Positions 34,441 to 42,830 of a stretch of DNA of 64,000 nt are shown here, piece by piece; within the stretch, counting starts at the first letter, position 1; the number at the start of each line of letters is the position of its first letter. The DNA comes from Nocardioides caeni (GTDB taxonomy: Bacteria > Actinomycetota > Actinomycetes > Propionibacteriales > Nocardioidaceae). The translations under genes were made by a program, and so were the position numbers. The DNA is taken from the NCBI RefSeq assembly GCF_004912195.1, contig NZ_STGW01000014.1:28359-92358 (forward strand), read 5' to 3'. The notes under the pieces are model-generated. The model saw only the letters and a list, made by a program, of their open reading frames with translations, did not search any database and had not been told where the DNA came from.

Positions 34441-37400
34441 TCAGACATTTCTCCGGTACTGGCCGCCCACCTCGAAGAAGGCCTCGGTGACCTGGCCCAG
34501 GGTGCAGACCCGCGCCGCGTCCATGAGTACGGCGAACACGTTCTCGCCGCTCGTCGCGGCCTCCTTGAGCCGGGCGATGGCCGCGGCGCCGTCGGTGGCG
34601 TGGCGGGCCTGGAAGTCGCGGACCCGGGCGAGCTGCGACTCCTTCTCGGTGGTCGTCGCGCGGGCGAGCTCGATGTGGTCGGGGGTGCCGTCGCCGGCCT
34701 CCGGGGCGCGGAAGGTGTTGACGCCGATGATCGGGAGGCTGCCGTCGTGCTTCTTGTGCTCATAGAGCATCGACTCGTCCTGGATCCGGCCGCGCTGGTA
34801 GCCGGTCTCCATCGCGCCGAGCACGCCGCCGCGCTCGGAGATCCGGTCGAACTCGGTCAGCACCGCGGCCTCGACGAGATCGGTCAGCTCGTCGATGACG
34901 TAGGAGCCCTGGAGCGGGTTCTCGTTCATCGCCAGGCCCCACTCGCGGTTGATGATCAGCTGGATCGCCAGGGCGCGGCGGACCGACTCGGTCGACGGCG
35001 TGGTGACCGCCTCGTCGTAGGCGTTGGTGTGCAGCGAGTTGGCGTTGTCATAGATCGCGATGAGTGCCTGCAGCGTGGTGCGGATGTCGTTGAAGTCCAT
35101 CTCCTGCGCGTGCAACGAGCGACCCGACGTCTGCACGTGGTACTTCAGCTTCTGCGACCGCTCGTTGGCGCCGTAGCGCTCCTTCATCGCCACCGCCCAG
35201 ATCCGACGTGCGACGCGACCGATGACGGAGTATTCCGGGTCCATGCCGTTGGAGAAGAAGAACGACAGGTTGGGCGCGAAGTCGTCGATGTCCATGCCGC
35301 GCGCGAGGTACGACTCGACGTACGTGAAACCGTTGGCGAGCGTGAAGGCCAGCTGGCTGATGGGGTTCGCCCCGGCCTCGGCGATGTGATAGCCGGAGAT
35401 GGAGACCGAGTAGAAGTTGCGCACCTGCTGCTGGATGAACCACTCCTGGATGTCCGCCATGCAGCGCAGCGAGAACTCCGTGGAGAACAGGCAGGTGTTC
35501 TGGCCCTGGTCCTCCTTGAGGATGTCGGCCTGGACGGTGCCGCGCACCGACTTGATCGCCTCGTAGGGATCGATGCCGCGCTCGAGCGCCTGGTCCATCA
35601 CGGTGTTGAGGAAGAACGCCAGCACGGTCGGGGCGGGCCCGTTGATCGTCATCGACACCGACGTCGTCGGGTCGAGCAGGTCGAAGCCGTCATAGAGCGC
35701 CTTCATGTCCTCGAGCGTCGCGACGGAGACGCCGGAGGTGCCGACCTTGCCGTAGATGTCGGGCCGCTCGTCGGGGTCGCGGCCATAGAGCGTGACCGAG
35801 TCGAACGCCGTGGACAGGCGGGTGGCGGGCTGGCCCTCGGAGAGCAGCTTGAAGCGCTTGTTGGTGCGGAACGGGTCGCCCTCGCCCGCGAACATCCGCG
35901 CCGGGTCCTCGTCGGCGCGCTTGAACGGGAAGACCCCGGCGGTGAAGGGGAAGTGGCCCGGCAGGTTCTCCCGGCGCCAGAAGCGCACCAGCTCGCCCTG
36001 GTCGTCGAAGCGCGGGACCGCGACGCGCGGCACGCGGTTGCCGGCGAGGGACTCGCGCCCATTGCTCGCTGTGTCCTCGTCGTACGACGCCACGACACCG
36101 GGCCACGCGTCGAGCTGGTCGCGCACCTCCAGCGGCAGGTCGTCGTTGGCTCGGGCAGCGGCCGCCTGCAGGTCCTCGAGCTCGGCCAGCTCGGCGGCCA
36201 CGGCGGTGAAGCGCTGGGCGCGGCGGACCTTCTCGACGAGCGCCTCCGTCTCGGCGTGGTAGCCGCGGACGGTCTCGGTGATCTCCGCCAGGTAGCGCAC
36301 CCGGTCGGCCGGCAGCACCTGCTGGATGCGCGTCGAGTGCTTGCCCGCGACCGGCGCGAGCTGCCCGTCGGCGGCGTCGAGACCCTTGTCGACGAGGAGG
36401 TCGCGCAGGTGCTGGTAGAGCGCGGTGACGCCGTCGTCGTCGAACGTGGCCGCCGACGTGCCGTAGACGGGCATGTCGGAGGGCTGTTGCCCGAACGCCT
36501 CACGGTTGCGGACCATCTGGCGGCCCACGTCGCGCAGGGCGTCGGCCGCGCCACGCCGCTCGAACTTGTTGATCGCGACGACGTCGGCGAAGTCGAGCAT
36601 GTCGATCTTCTCGAGCTGCGAGGCGGCGCCGAACTCCGGTGTCATGACATAGAGCGAGGTGTCGACGAACGGCACGATCGCCGCGTCGCCCTGGCCGATG
36701 CCCGGGGTCTCGACGATCACCAGGTCGAAGCCGGCAGCCTTCACGACGTCGAGCACGTCGGTCAGGTGCTCGGGGACCTCGTGCGCGCCGCGGGTCGCGA
36801 GGCTGCGGAAGTAGACACGGTCGCGGTCGAGGCCGGTCAGGTCGAGGCTGTTCATCCGGATCCGGTCGCCGAGCAGCGCGCCGCCGCCCTTGCGGCGGGT
36901 GGGGTCGACGGCGATCACGGCGACGCGGACCTTGTCCTGCTGGTCGACCCGCAGGCGTCGTACGAGCTCGTCGGTCAGGCTGGACTTGCCGGAGCCGCCC
37001 GTGCCGGTGATGCCGAGGACGGGCACGTGGCGACCGGCCGCAGCCGTGCGGATCCGGCCGAGGAACGCCTCGTCGAGCCGCCCGAGCTCAGCGCCGGTGA
37101 TCGCCCGGGCGAGGGCCGTGCGCTCACCGCTGACCACCTGCTCCGCCGTCACCGCGCCGACCTCCCAGAGGTCGGTGTCGCAGTCGGCGACGACGGTGTT
37201 GACCATGCCCGGGAGGCCGAGCCGCTGCCCGTCCTCGGGGGAGAAGATGGTGACGCCCGAGGTGCGCAGCCGGTCGATCTCGTCGTGCACGATGACGCCG
37301 CCGCCGCCGCCGACCACGCGGATGTGCCCGGCTCCGCGCTCGGCCAGCAGCTGGGTGAGGTATTCGAAGTACTCCACGTGGCCGCCCTGGTAGGACGACA

Positions 37401-37605
37401 CCGCGATGCCCTGCACGTCCTCCTCGATCGCGGCCTCGACGACCTCCGCCACCGAGCGGTTGTGGCCCAGGTGGATGACCTCGCAGCCCTGGCCCTGGAA
37501 GATCCGCCGCATGATGTTGATCGACGCGTCGTGCCCGTCGAACAGGCTGGAGGCGGTCACCAGCCGGACGGGGTGGGTCGGGACGTGCAGGTCGGTCGTG
37601 GCCAT
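34441..37605 (-). CDS. icmF: Fused isobutyryl-CoA mutase IcmF
   Basis: A 1054-residue fusion protein that interconverts isobutyryl-CoA and n-butyryl-CoA with adenosylcobalamin. Domains in order: B12-binding with the DGHDASIN ligand motif (H25), a MeaI-like G domain with P-loop GTGGSGKSS (about 201-209) for GTP-driven cofactor quality control, and the large methylmalonyl-CoA-mutase-type barrel with SVSISGYHIAEAGA. Length fits IcmF (~1050-1090). The promoter faces a MarR regulator across two copies of TAGGACGTCCTA, so both are probably co-controlled. Its relatives in the window, fadB2 and bkd-like genes, also fit branched-chain amino acid and acyl-CoA metabolism. Confidence 0.95.
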   Translation of the reverse strand: MATTDLHVPTHPVRLVTASSLFDGHDASINIMRRIFQGQGCEVIHLGHNRSVAEVVEAAIEEDVQGIAVSSYQGGHVEYFEYLTQLLAERGAGHIRVVGGGGGVIVHDEIDRLRTSGVTIFSPEDGQRLGLPGMVNTVVADCDTDLWEVGAVTAEQVVSGERTALARAITGAELGRLDEAFLGRIRTAAAGRHVPVLGITGTGGSGKSSLTDELVRRLRVDQQDKVRVAVIAVDPTRRKGGGALLGDRIRMNSLDLTGLDRDRVYFRSLATRGAHEVPEHLTDVLDVVKAAGFDLVIVETPGIGQGDAAIVPFVDTSLYVMTPEFGAASQLEKIDMLDFADVVAINKFERRGAADALRDVGRQMVRNREAFGQQPSDMPVYGTSAATFDDDGVTALYQHLRDLLVDKGLDAADGQLAPVAGKHSTRIQQVLPADRVRYLAEITETVRGYHAETEALVEKVRRAQRFTAVAAELAELEDLQAAAARANDDLPLEVRDQLDAWPGVVASYDEDTASNGRESLAGNRVPRVAVPRFDDQGELVRFWRRENLPGHFPFTAGVFPFKRADEDPARMFAGEGDPFRTNKRFKLLSEGQPATRLSTAFDSVTLYGRDPDERPDIYGKVGTSGVSVATLEDMKALYDGFDLLDPTTSVSMTINGPAPTVLAFFLNTVMDQALERGIDPYEAIKSVRGTVQADILKEDQGQNTCLFSTEFSLRCMADIQEWFIQQQVRNFYSVSISGYHIAEAGANPISQLAFTLANGFTYVESYLARGMDIDDFAPNLSFFFSNGMDPEYSVIGRVARRIWAVAMKERYGANERSQKLKYHVQTSGRSLHAQEMDFNDIRTTLQALIAIYDNANSLHTNAYDEAVTTPSTESVRRALAIQLIINREWGLAMNENPLQGSYVIDELTDLVEAAVLTEFDRISERGGVLGAMETGYQRGRIQDESMLYEHKKHDGSLPIIGVNTFRAPEAGDGTPDHIELARATTTEKESQLARVRDFQARHATDGAAAIARLKEAATSGENVFAVLMDAARVCTLGQVTEAFFEVGGQYRRNV

Positions 37606-37643
37606 CGGGTGCGGGTCTCCTCGCGATTGATCGGTGATCCGAT

Positions 37644-37680
37644 AGTAGGACGTCCTACTAAAAAACGCTAGGACGTCCTA
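37644..37680. promoter_or_regulatory. Dual palindromic operator between icmF and marR
   Basis: Two palindromes, AGTAGGACGTCCTACT (37644-37659) and TAGGACGTCCTA (37669-37680), have centres 23 bp apart. Both sit in the divergent promoter region, and TACTAT of the first looks like the icmF -10. The second lies upstream of the marR -10 TAGGGT (37705-37710). Two near-perfect matches to TAGGACGTCCTA make a specific MarR site very likely. Confidence 0.75.
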
Positions 37681-37704
37681 CGAATTCCGGCCGAGCTCCC
37701 GGTG

Positions 37705-37710
37705 TAGGGT
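37705..37710 (+). promoter_or_regulatory. -10 box, leaderless promoter of marR
   Basis: TAGGGT, then 7 nt, then the ATG at 37718; no Shine-Dalgarno. Confidence 0.5.
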
Positions 37711-37717
37711 TCGGCGC

Positions 37718-38221
37718 ATGTCCGCGCCCCGGCTCCCGTTCGACCCGATCGACCGCGCGGGCCAGTCGTGGGAGGAGCACTTCGGTCCCGCCACCGCCAT
37801 GCGGCTCGCGACCTCGGTGATGCGCGTGCAGCAGCTGATGCTCGGCTCGCTCGACGCGGCCCTCAAGCCCTTCGGGTTGACGTTCTCCCGCTATGAGGTG
37901 CTCGTGCTGCTCAAGTTCAGCCAACGCGCCTCGCTGCCGCTCAGCAAGATCGGCGAGCGCCTGATGGTGCACCCGACGTCGGTCACGAGCGCGATCGACC
38001 GGCTCGAGGCGCAGGGGTACGTCGAACGCGTGCCCGACGGGGCCGACCGTCGCCGTACGCTCGCCCAGCTCACCCCGGCCGGCCTCGCCGCCGTCACCGC
38101 GGCCACCGACGCCGTCGAGCAGATCGACTTCGCCGTCACCGGCCTCACCGACCGCCAGCAGGAGGACGCCTACCAGCTGCTCCGTCGCCTGCGGAAGGCC
38201 TCGGGCGACTTCGCCGAGTAG
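37718..38221 (+). CDS. MarR-family transcriptional regulator
   Basis: A 167-residue MarR regulator. The winged helix is clear: LTFSRYEVLVLLKF, then SLPLSKIGERLMVHPTSVTSAIDRLEAQGYVERV and the wing ADRRRTLAQLTPAGL (about residues 50-125). It is transcribed leaderlessly and divergently from icmF. The two TAGGACGTCCTA palindromes between them are its probable binding sites. An acyl-CoA or a branched-chain metabolite is a reasonable inducer guess, unproven. A dispersed repeat block follows. Confidence 0.92.
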   Translation: MSAPRLPFDPIDRAGQSWEEHFGPATAMRLATSVMRVQQLMLGSLDAALKPFGLTFSRYEVLVLLKFSQRASLPLSKIGERLMVHPTSVTSAIDRLEAQGYVERVPDGADRRRTLAQLTPAGLAAVTAATDAVEQIDFAVTGLTDRQQEDAYQLLRRLRKASGDFAE

Positions 38222-38256
38222 CCGTCCGCCCGTGGGTCGAGAAGGCCGGCGTGCTC

Positions 38257-38554
38257 CCGTTGGTCGAGGAGGCCGGCCACGGCCGTCTCGAGACCGCTGT
38301 GCCTGACGGGCGGGACTGGAGTGGGTCGGCGCCTGCGGTGCCGGACGGGACAACCCCCGCCGGCGCATCGGGGTGCCCTCGGCGGGAAGCTGGATCAGGG
38401 GCCCGGGACAGTGGCCGAGGGCGGGGTCCCCGCTCTGCGCCGCCGGGGGTTGACCCGGGAGGCGCCGCAGGCGCCGACCCGCCACCCACCCGACCGGACG
38501 GACCCTGCATCACGTACCGGCGTCTCGAGACGCTTGCTGCGCAAGCCCTCGACG
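38257..38554. repeat. Composite repeat block, copy B
   Basis: A gene-free block with a 39-bp palindrome at 38257-38295 that is the exact inverse of the two in copy A. A GC-rich body follows at 38341-38483, in the same orientation as copy A and about 85-90% alike. It ends with a palindrome at 38521-38554 (CGTCTCGAGACG...) that matches the left end of copy A inverted. It looks like a mobile or recombining block in which the flanks inverted relative to the body. No ORF is credible inside it. Confidence 0.7.
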
Positions 38555-38571
38555 AACGGGCGGGGCGGTGA

Positions 38572-39423
38572 TCAGTAGGTGTAGAAGCCGCGCCCGGTCT
38601 TGCGGCCGAGCAGGCCGGCCTCGACCATGCGGTTGAGCAGCGGCGGCGCGGTGTAGAGCGGCTCCTTGAACTCCTCGTAGAGCGACTCGGCGATCGCGCG
38701 GGTGGTGTCGAGGCCGATCAGGTCGGCCAGTGCGAGCGGGCCCTGCGGGTGGGCGGCTCCGAGCACGAAGCCCTGGTCGATGTCCTCGGCCGTGGCGAAG
38801 CCCGACTCGAGCATCCGGATCGCCGAGAGGATGAAGGGGATCAGCAGCGCGTTGACGACGAAGCCGGCGCGGTCCTGGCAGTCGATCGCGTTCTTGCCGA
38901 GGTCGTCCTGCACGAACGTCCGCGCGCGCTCGGTGGTGGACTCGGCGGTCATCAGGGACGGGACCAGCTCGACCAGCTTGAGCACGGGCACCGGGTTGAA
39001 GAAGTGCACGCCGAGCACGTGGGTAGGCCGCTGGGTGGCGACCGCGAGCTTCATGATCGGGATCGAGGAGGTGTTGGACGCGAGGATCGCGTCGGGGTCG
39101 GTCACGATGGCGTCGAGGCGGCGGAAGAGCTCGGTCTTCGCGGCCTCGTCCTCGATGATGGCCTCGATGACCAGCTGTCGGTCGGCGAGGACATCGAGGT
39201 CGACGACCACCTGGATGCGCTCGAGTACGGCGTCCGCGGACTCGATCTTGCCGCGGCTCTCGGCTCGCTTGAGCGAGGCCTCCAGGCGGTTGCGGGCCGC
39301 GTCGACGGCGGCCGCGGACGACTCGACCACGATGACGTCCTTGCCTGCCCGCGCGCTGACCTCGGCGATGCCCGAGCCCATCAGTCCGCCGCCGATCACG
39401 CCGACCCGCTGGATGTCCGTCAT
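38572..39423 (-). CDS. fadB2: 3-hydroxybutyryl-CoA dehydrogenase
   Basis: A 283-residue 3-hydroxyacyl-CoA dehydrogenase. It has the NAD site VGVIGGGLMGSGIAEVSARAG, the catalytic-loop segment ASNTSSIPI and the His motif GVHFFNPVPVLKLVEL, and ends with the substrate-binding region HPQGPLALADLIGLD. The length and layout fit the short-chain enzyme (Hbd/FadB2), which oxidises 3-hydroxybutyryl-CoA to acetoacetyl-CoA in fatty-acid and butyrate metabolism. RBS GAGGGAG lies 7-8 nt before the ATG. A TAGATT box upstream is a likely -10. The gene is not in an operon with icmF but fits the same acyl-CoA theme. Confidence 0.93.
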   Translation of the reverse strand: MTDIQRVGVIGGGLMGSGIAEVSARAGKDVIVVESSAAAVDAARNRLEASLKRAESRGKIESADAVLERIQVVVDLDVLADRQLVIEAIIEDEAAKTELFRRLDAIVTDPDAILASNTSSIPIMKLAVATQRPTHVLGVHFFNPVPVLKLVELVPSLMTAESTTERARTFVQDDLGKNAIDCQDRAGFVVNALLIPFILSAIRMLESGFATAEDIDQGFVLGAAHPQGPLALADLIGLDTTRAIAESLYEEFKEPLYTAPPLLNRMVEAGLLGRKTGRGFYTY

Positions 39424-39543
39424 GTCCTGCTCCCTCGTCTCGTCCGGCTCGGATGGGCCCGATGGGGGCGGCCCGCGGTCAATCTAGGCGCAAATGAGAC
39501 TGAGTTCCATCCCGGTGACACCAAAGTCCGCAGCGGATCCTTG

Positions 39544-40050
39544 TCAGGTTCCGACGACGGACCGGAGTCGCTCGACGAGCTGGTCGGCGGTGCGCTCGAC
39601 CATCGTCAGGACGTCGACGAAGCCGGACTCGCCGCCGTGCCAGGGGTCGGGCACGTCCTCGCCCGTCCCCTCAGGGTCGAAGTCGCGGAAGAGCCGGAGG
39701 CGCTCGGGCGTCGCGGGACCGAGCGCCTGGAGGTCGGCGAGGTTCTGGCGGTCCATCTCCAGGAGCAGGTCGACGTTCGCCAACCAGTCGGTGCGCACCT
39801 GCTGGGCCCGGTGGCGGGTGGGGTCGTAGCCCTCTCGCGTCAGCAGTGCGGCGGAGCGCCGGTCCATCGCCTCGCCGACGTGCCAGTCGCCGGTGCCGGC
39901 ACTGACGACCTCCACGACCTCACCCAGACCGGCAGCCGCGAGACGGTCGGTGAGGACGACGTCGGCGGTGGGGGAGCGGCAGATGTTGCCGAGACAGATC
40001 AGCGCCACGCGGTAGCGCCCGGCCTCCAGCGGAGGTGGCGCCTCCGTCAT
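39544..40050 (-). CDS. Low-molecular-weight protein tyrosine phosphatase
   Basis: A 168-residue LMW protein tyrosine phosphatase. The active-site loop VALICLGNICRSPTADVVL (about 15-33) has the CX5R(S/T) signature, and the general-acid Asp lies in DVPDPWHGG. LMW-PTPs dephosphorylate tyrosine on proteins and in some bacteria control polysaccharide kinases. ATG at 40050 is only 2 nt after the stop of the upstream holin-like gene, so they are an operon. Confidence 0.93.
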   Translation of the reverse strand: MTEAPPPLEAGRYRVALICLGNICRSPTADVVLTDRLAAAGLGEVVEVVSAGTGDWHVGEAMDRRSAALLTREGYDPTRHRAQQVRTDWLANVDLLLEMDRQNLADLQALGPATPERLRLFRDFDPEGTGEDVPDPWHGGESGFVDVLTMVERTADQLVERLRSVVGT

Positions 40051-40052
40051 CC

Positions 40053-40448
40053 TCAGTCCTCCTCGACGCCGACGAACGCGTCGAGGAACCACGTCGTGAC
40101 GCTGATGATGATCGCCCCGCCGACCGCAGGCCAGAAGCCGGTGACGTGGAAGCCGAGGTCGACGAGGTCGGCCAGCCAGGCCGTCAGCTGGAGCAGCAGC
40201 GCGTTGAGCACGATCAGGAAGAGCCCGAGGGTGAGGAGGATGAACGGGATCGACAGGATCGTGAGCACCGGCTTGACGAACGCCGTGATCGCGCAGGAGA
40301 TCAGCGCGACGATCAGCAGCGGCACGATCTTGTCCTCGATCTCCGCACGCCCGTGGCGGGCGCCCTCGAACCAGATGCCGTCCATGATCCAGGCGGCGAC
40401 GGCGAGGGCGGCGGCGGTGATGCCCCAACGGGAGACGAAGGCCAGCAT
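40053..40448 (-). CDS. Phage-holin-4-like (DUF) membrane protein
   Basis: A 131-residue protein with four hydrophobic helices: WGITAAALAVAAWIMDGIWF, IVPLLIVALISCAITAFVKPVLTIL, IPFILLTLGLFLIVLNALLLQL and VGGAIIISVTTWFLDAFVGV. The KPVLTILSIPFILLTLGLFL pattern matches the phage_holin_4_2 family, widespread in bacterial chromosomes and not evidence of a prophage. No RBS is obvious. It is the first gene of a two-gene unit with the LMW phosphatase. Confidence 0.85.
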   Translation of the reverse strand: MLAFVSRWGITAAALAVAAWIMDGIWFEGARHGRAEIEDKIVPLLIVALISCAITAFVKPVLTILSIPFILLTLGLFLIVLNALLLQLTAWLADLVDLGFHVTGFWPAVGGAIIISVTTWFLDAFVGVEED

Positions 40449-40460
40449 GGCGTCAGTGTG

Positions 40461-41168
40461 TCACTCGAGCTGCAGGGCCTCGATGATCTCGATCTCGGCG
40501 TCGGCGATGTGCCCGCGCAGGAAGTCGTGAGCGCCACCGGGGCCGTCGAGACGTCCGGCCTCCAGCAGGGCGACCAGGCCCTCGTGCGACTCGGCCTCGT
40601 CGTGCGCGTTGCGGTTGAGCCGGTCGACCTGGGCGAGGGCGAGCTTGAGCTCGTCCATCAGTGCCTCGGCCATCTGGGTCAGGCGGACGCTGCCGGTGAG
40701 CTCGACGAGGGAGACGTGGAAGGCGAGGTGGCGCTCGTTCAGCTCCTCGTAGGACGCGGTGCCACCGCGGACCGCACCGGTGTAGGCGTCGAGGGTGTCG
40801 CGCACCCGCTGTCGTCGTACGTCGTCAGCGGTGGTCCAGGCCCGAACGCCGGCCCCCTCGAGGACCCAGCGCGCGCGGCACACGTCGCGGACCGAGTCGG
40901 CCCGCGGGGTCGCGACGCTCACGCCGCGGTGGGGCTCACGGGTGGCCAGGCCCTCCGCCACCAGCACGGTCAGCGCCTCGCGGACGGTCGGGCGCGAGAC
41001 GCCGAGCGACTCGGCCAGCGCGATCTCGCGCAGCGGGGTGCCGCTCTCCAGCTCGCCCTCGAAGACTGCGCGCCGCAGCTCGGCGGCCACCCTGCTCGCG
41101 GTCGACGCGTGCTCGACGGCGACGGAGGCGAACCGCGGGTGGTTGCCCGGCGCTAGCGTTGCCGACAT
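40461..41168 (-). CDS. GntR/FadR-family transcriptional regulator
   Basis: A 235-residue GntR regulator of the FCD (FadR) group. The helix-turn-helix is LRRAVFEGELESGTPLREIALAESLGVSRPTVREALTVLVAEGLA (about residues 31-75) with a wing at GVSVATPRA. The C-terminal FCD domain (about 95-225) has metal-ligand His/Asp pairs such as HLAFHVSL and SHEGLVALLEA. These sense organic acids. The ATG at 41168 has no Shine-Dalgarno; CACAAT 6 nt upstream suggests a leaderless start. It is convergent with nothing nearby and divergent from the 41.3 kb gene. Confidence 0.9.
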   Translation of the reverse strand: MSATLAPGNHPRFASVAVEHASTASRVAAELRRAVFEGELESGTPLREIALAESLGVSRPTVREALTVLVAEGLATREPHRGVSVATPRADSVRDVCRARWVLEGAGVRAWTTADDVRRQRVRDTLDAYTGAVRGGTASYEELNERHLAFHVSLVELTGSVRLTQMAEALMDELKLALAQVDRLNRNAHDEAESHEGLVALLEAGRLDGPGGAHDFLRGHIADAEIEIIEALQLE

Positions 41169-41331
41169 GTGCTCATTGTGCCGCGCGGTCGCGGCGACGG
41201 CGGGCCGTCCCATCGGTTGACGGGTGGGCCGCCGCCACCTCGCGGCCCGACGACGGCGACCGCCCAGGATTGGGGCGCGGTGCGGCGGGATAGGTTGAGC
41301 CACGTCCCCCGTCCGCGCTGAGGAGCCATCG

Positions 41332-41718
41332 GTGTCCGACACCCCCCAGAGCCAGCCGCGCTCGATCCTTGCCGTGCTCGGCGTCCTCGTCCTCGTGGCC
41401 GCCGTGGTCGCGGGCGCGATCCTGCTCGCGCAGCGGGCCAGTGACCGGACGGCGGGCCCGGACAACGGTGAGACCTCGTCCCCGTCGGACCAGGCATCGA
41501 TCAACGACGCGCCGACCCCGTCCACCGGCGCCAGCGGCGACGCCAGCGACGAGCTGGCGGACCTGCCCACCATCGACTCCTCGGACTTCCCGACGGTGAC
41601 GGAGGAGGCGGGCCTGCCGACCGGCTTTCCGACCGACAATTTCCCCGCGCAGTTCCCGACCGACTCGGCCGGCTGGGACGAGTGGGCTGAGGACCAACTG
41701 GAGCAGATGAGGCCATGA
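41332..41718 (+). CDS. Small single-pass membrane protein
   Basis: A 128-residue protein with a short N-terminal tail, one transmembrane helix (ILAVLGVLVLVAAVVAGAILLAQ, about 12-34) and a Ser/Thr/Pro/Asp-rich extracytoplasmic stalk. GTG at 41332 has GAGGAG 8 nt upstream. No family is recognised. Its stop overlaps the next gene (ATGA), so it is translationally coupled to the proline-rich NTF2-like protein. It begins the block of tail-plus-single-helix proteins around the peptide-modification genes. Confidence 0.75.
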   Translation: MSDTPQSQPRSILAVLGVLVLVAAVVAGAILLAQRASDRTAGPDNGETSSPSDQASINDAPTPSTGASGDASDELADLPTIDSSDFPTVTEEAGLPTGFPTDNFPAQFPTDSAGWDEWAEDQLEQMRP

Positions 41719-42764
41719 GCAACTTCGACCCGCCCAGCTACGGCGCCGTTCCCCCGTCCGGCCCTCCGTCCGGCCCTCCGTCGGGCCCGCCGCCGGCCTT
41801 CCCGCCCCCGGGCGGCCCTCCTGGCTTCCCGCCGCCGGGCGCCCCTCCCGGCTTCCCGCCCCCGGGCGGGCCGTCGGGCTCCGGTGGCTCGCGCAAGGGC
41901 CTGTGGATCACGCTGGCCGTCGTGGGTGTGGTGCTGCTGGTGGGCCTCGCGGTCGGCCTGGTGCTGCTCCTGACCGGTGACGACGACAAGAACGACAAGG
42001 ACGGCCGCGACAAGGGCAGCTCGAGCGCCGAGCCCAGCGCCAGCGGCAGTGGTGGCGCTGCGGGCGATCCCGCCGACGTCGTCGAGGCGCTCCTCGACGA
42101 GGCCGAGGCGGGCGACTGCGACGCTGCGCAGGCCTACCTGACCACGGACGCGCAGGCGGGGGATCCCTGCTCCTCCGAGGAGTTCGAGTTCCTCTCGTCC
42201 GGCGACGTCGAGACCGAGGTCGGGGACGCGGAGGTCGACGGCGACACCGCGACCGTGCCGGTCGACTTCACCGAGTCCGCCGTCACCCAGAGCTACGACT
42301 TCACCCTCGAGGCCGTCGACGGTGAGTGGCTGGTGGCCGACTGGACCCCGAGCCTGGACCTCCCGCCGCCTCCGTCCTCCTCCACCACGGACGACCCGAC
42401 CGGTGGCTCCACGGGCGCGCCGAGCGGTGGCAGCACCGCTGCCAGCGTGCCCAACGACCCTGCGTCGGTCGCCGAGGCCCTCTACCAGTCGACCCTCAAC
42501 AGCGACTGTGCCACCGCCAACGACCTGGTGACCGAGGAGTTCAAGGCGCGTGAGGGCGAGTGCGACCCCACCGACGCCCCGACCGAGGGCTTCGACCCCT
42601 CCGACTTCACCATCGAAGCGGGGGAGCCGGTCTACAACGCGGCGCGGGACGAGGCCACCGTGCCGGTCGATCTCGGTTTCATGGGCACCACGGTCCCGAC
42701 CACCTTCACGCTCATCCAGGTCGACGGGCGCTGGTTGGTCGACGCCGTCGACGGTGAGATGTAG
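41715..42764 (+). CDS. Pro/Gly-rich-tail membrane protein with two NTF2-like extracytoplasmic domains
   Basis: A 349-residue protein. The tail (about 1-60) is repetitive PPSGPPSGPP and FPPPGGPPGFPPPG. One helix follows (GLWITLAVVGVVLLVGLAVGLVLLL, about 62-86), then a charged DDDKNDKDGRDKG stretch. Two related C-terminal domains, about 110-215 and 255-349, each begin near DPADVVEALLDEA or DPASVAEALYQST with a conserved cysteine pair (CDAAQA...CSSEEF, CATAND...CDPTDA), and end DGEWLVADW or DGRWLVDAV, the ending typical of DUF4878/NTF2-like domains. It overlaps the preceding gene by 4 nt. Function unknown; probably cell-surface. Confidence 0.8.
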   Translation: MSNFDPPSYGAVPPSGPPSGPPSGPPPAFPPPGGPPGFPPPGAPPGFPPPGGPSGSGGSRKGLWITLAVVGVVLLVGLAVGLVLLLTGDDDKNDKDGRDKGSSSAEPSASGSGGAAGDPADVVEALLDEAEAGDCDAAQAYLTTDAQAGDPCSSEEFEFLSSGDVETEVGDAEVDGDTATVPVDFTESAVTQSYDFTLEAVDGEWLVADWTPSLDLPPPPSSSTTDDPTGGSTGAPSGGSTAASVPNDPASVAEALYQSTLNSDCATANDLVTEEFKAREGECDPTDAPTEGFDPSDFTIEAGEPVYNAARDEATVPVDLGFMGTTVPTTFTLIQVDGRWLVDAVDGEM

Positions 42765-42817
42765 GCAACCGAGCACCGCCGTCACCTCGCCGAAACACGA
42801 AGGCTGTCCCTGCTGCC

Positions 42818-42823
42818 TAGGCT
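42818..42823 (+). promoter_or_regulatory. -10 box, leaderless promoter of the transglutaminase operon
   Basis: TAGGCT lies 7 nt before the ATG at 42831, with no Shine-Dalgarno. Confidence 0.5.
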
Positions 42824-42830
42824 GGCGACC

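Noticed and set aside
34600..37671. A 1023-codon plus-strand frame over icmF
   Set aside because: It mirrors icmF, has no recognised domains and an Arg/Val/Asp-rich composition typical of antisense frames in such GC-rich DNA.
40053..40448. Prophage remnant suggested by a phage-holin-like protein
   Set aside because: This family is common in bacterial chromosomes and no other phage gene is nearby.
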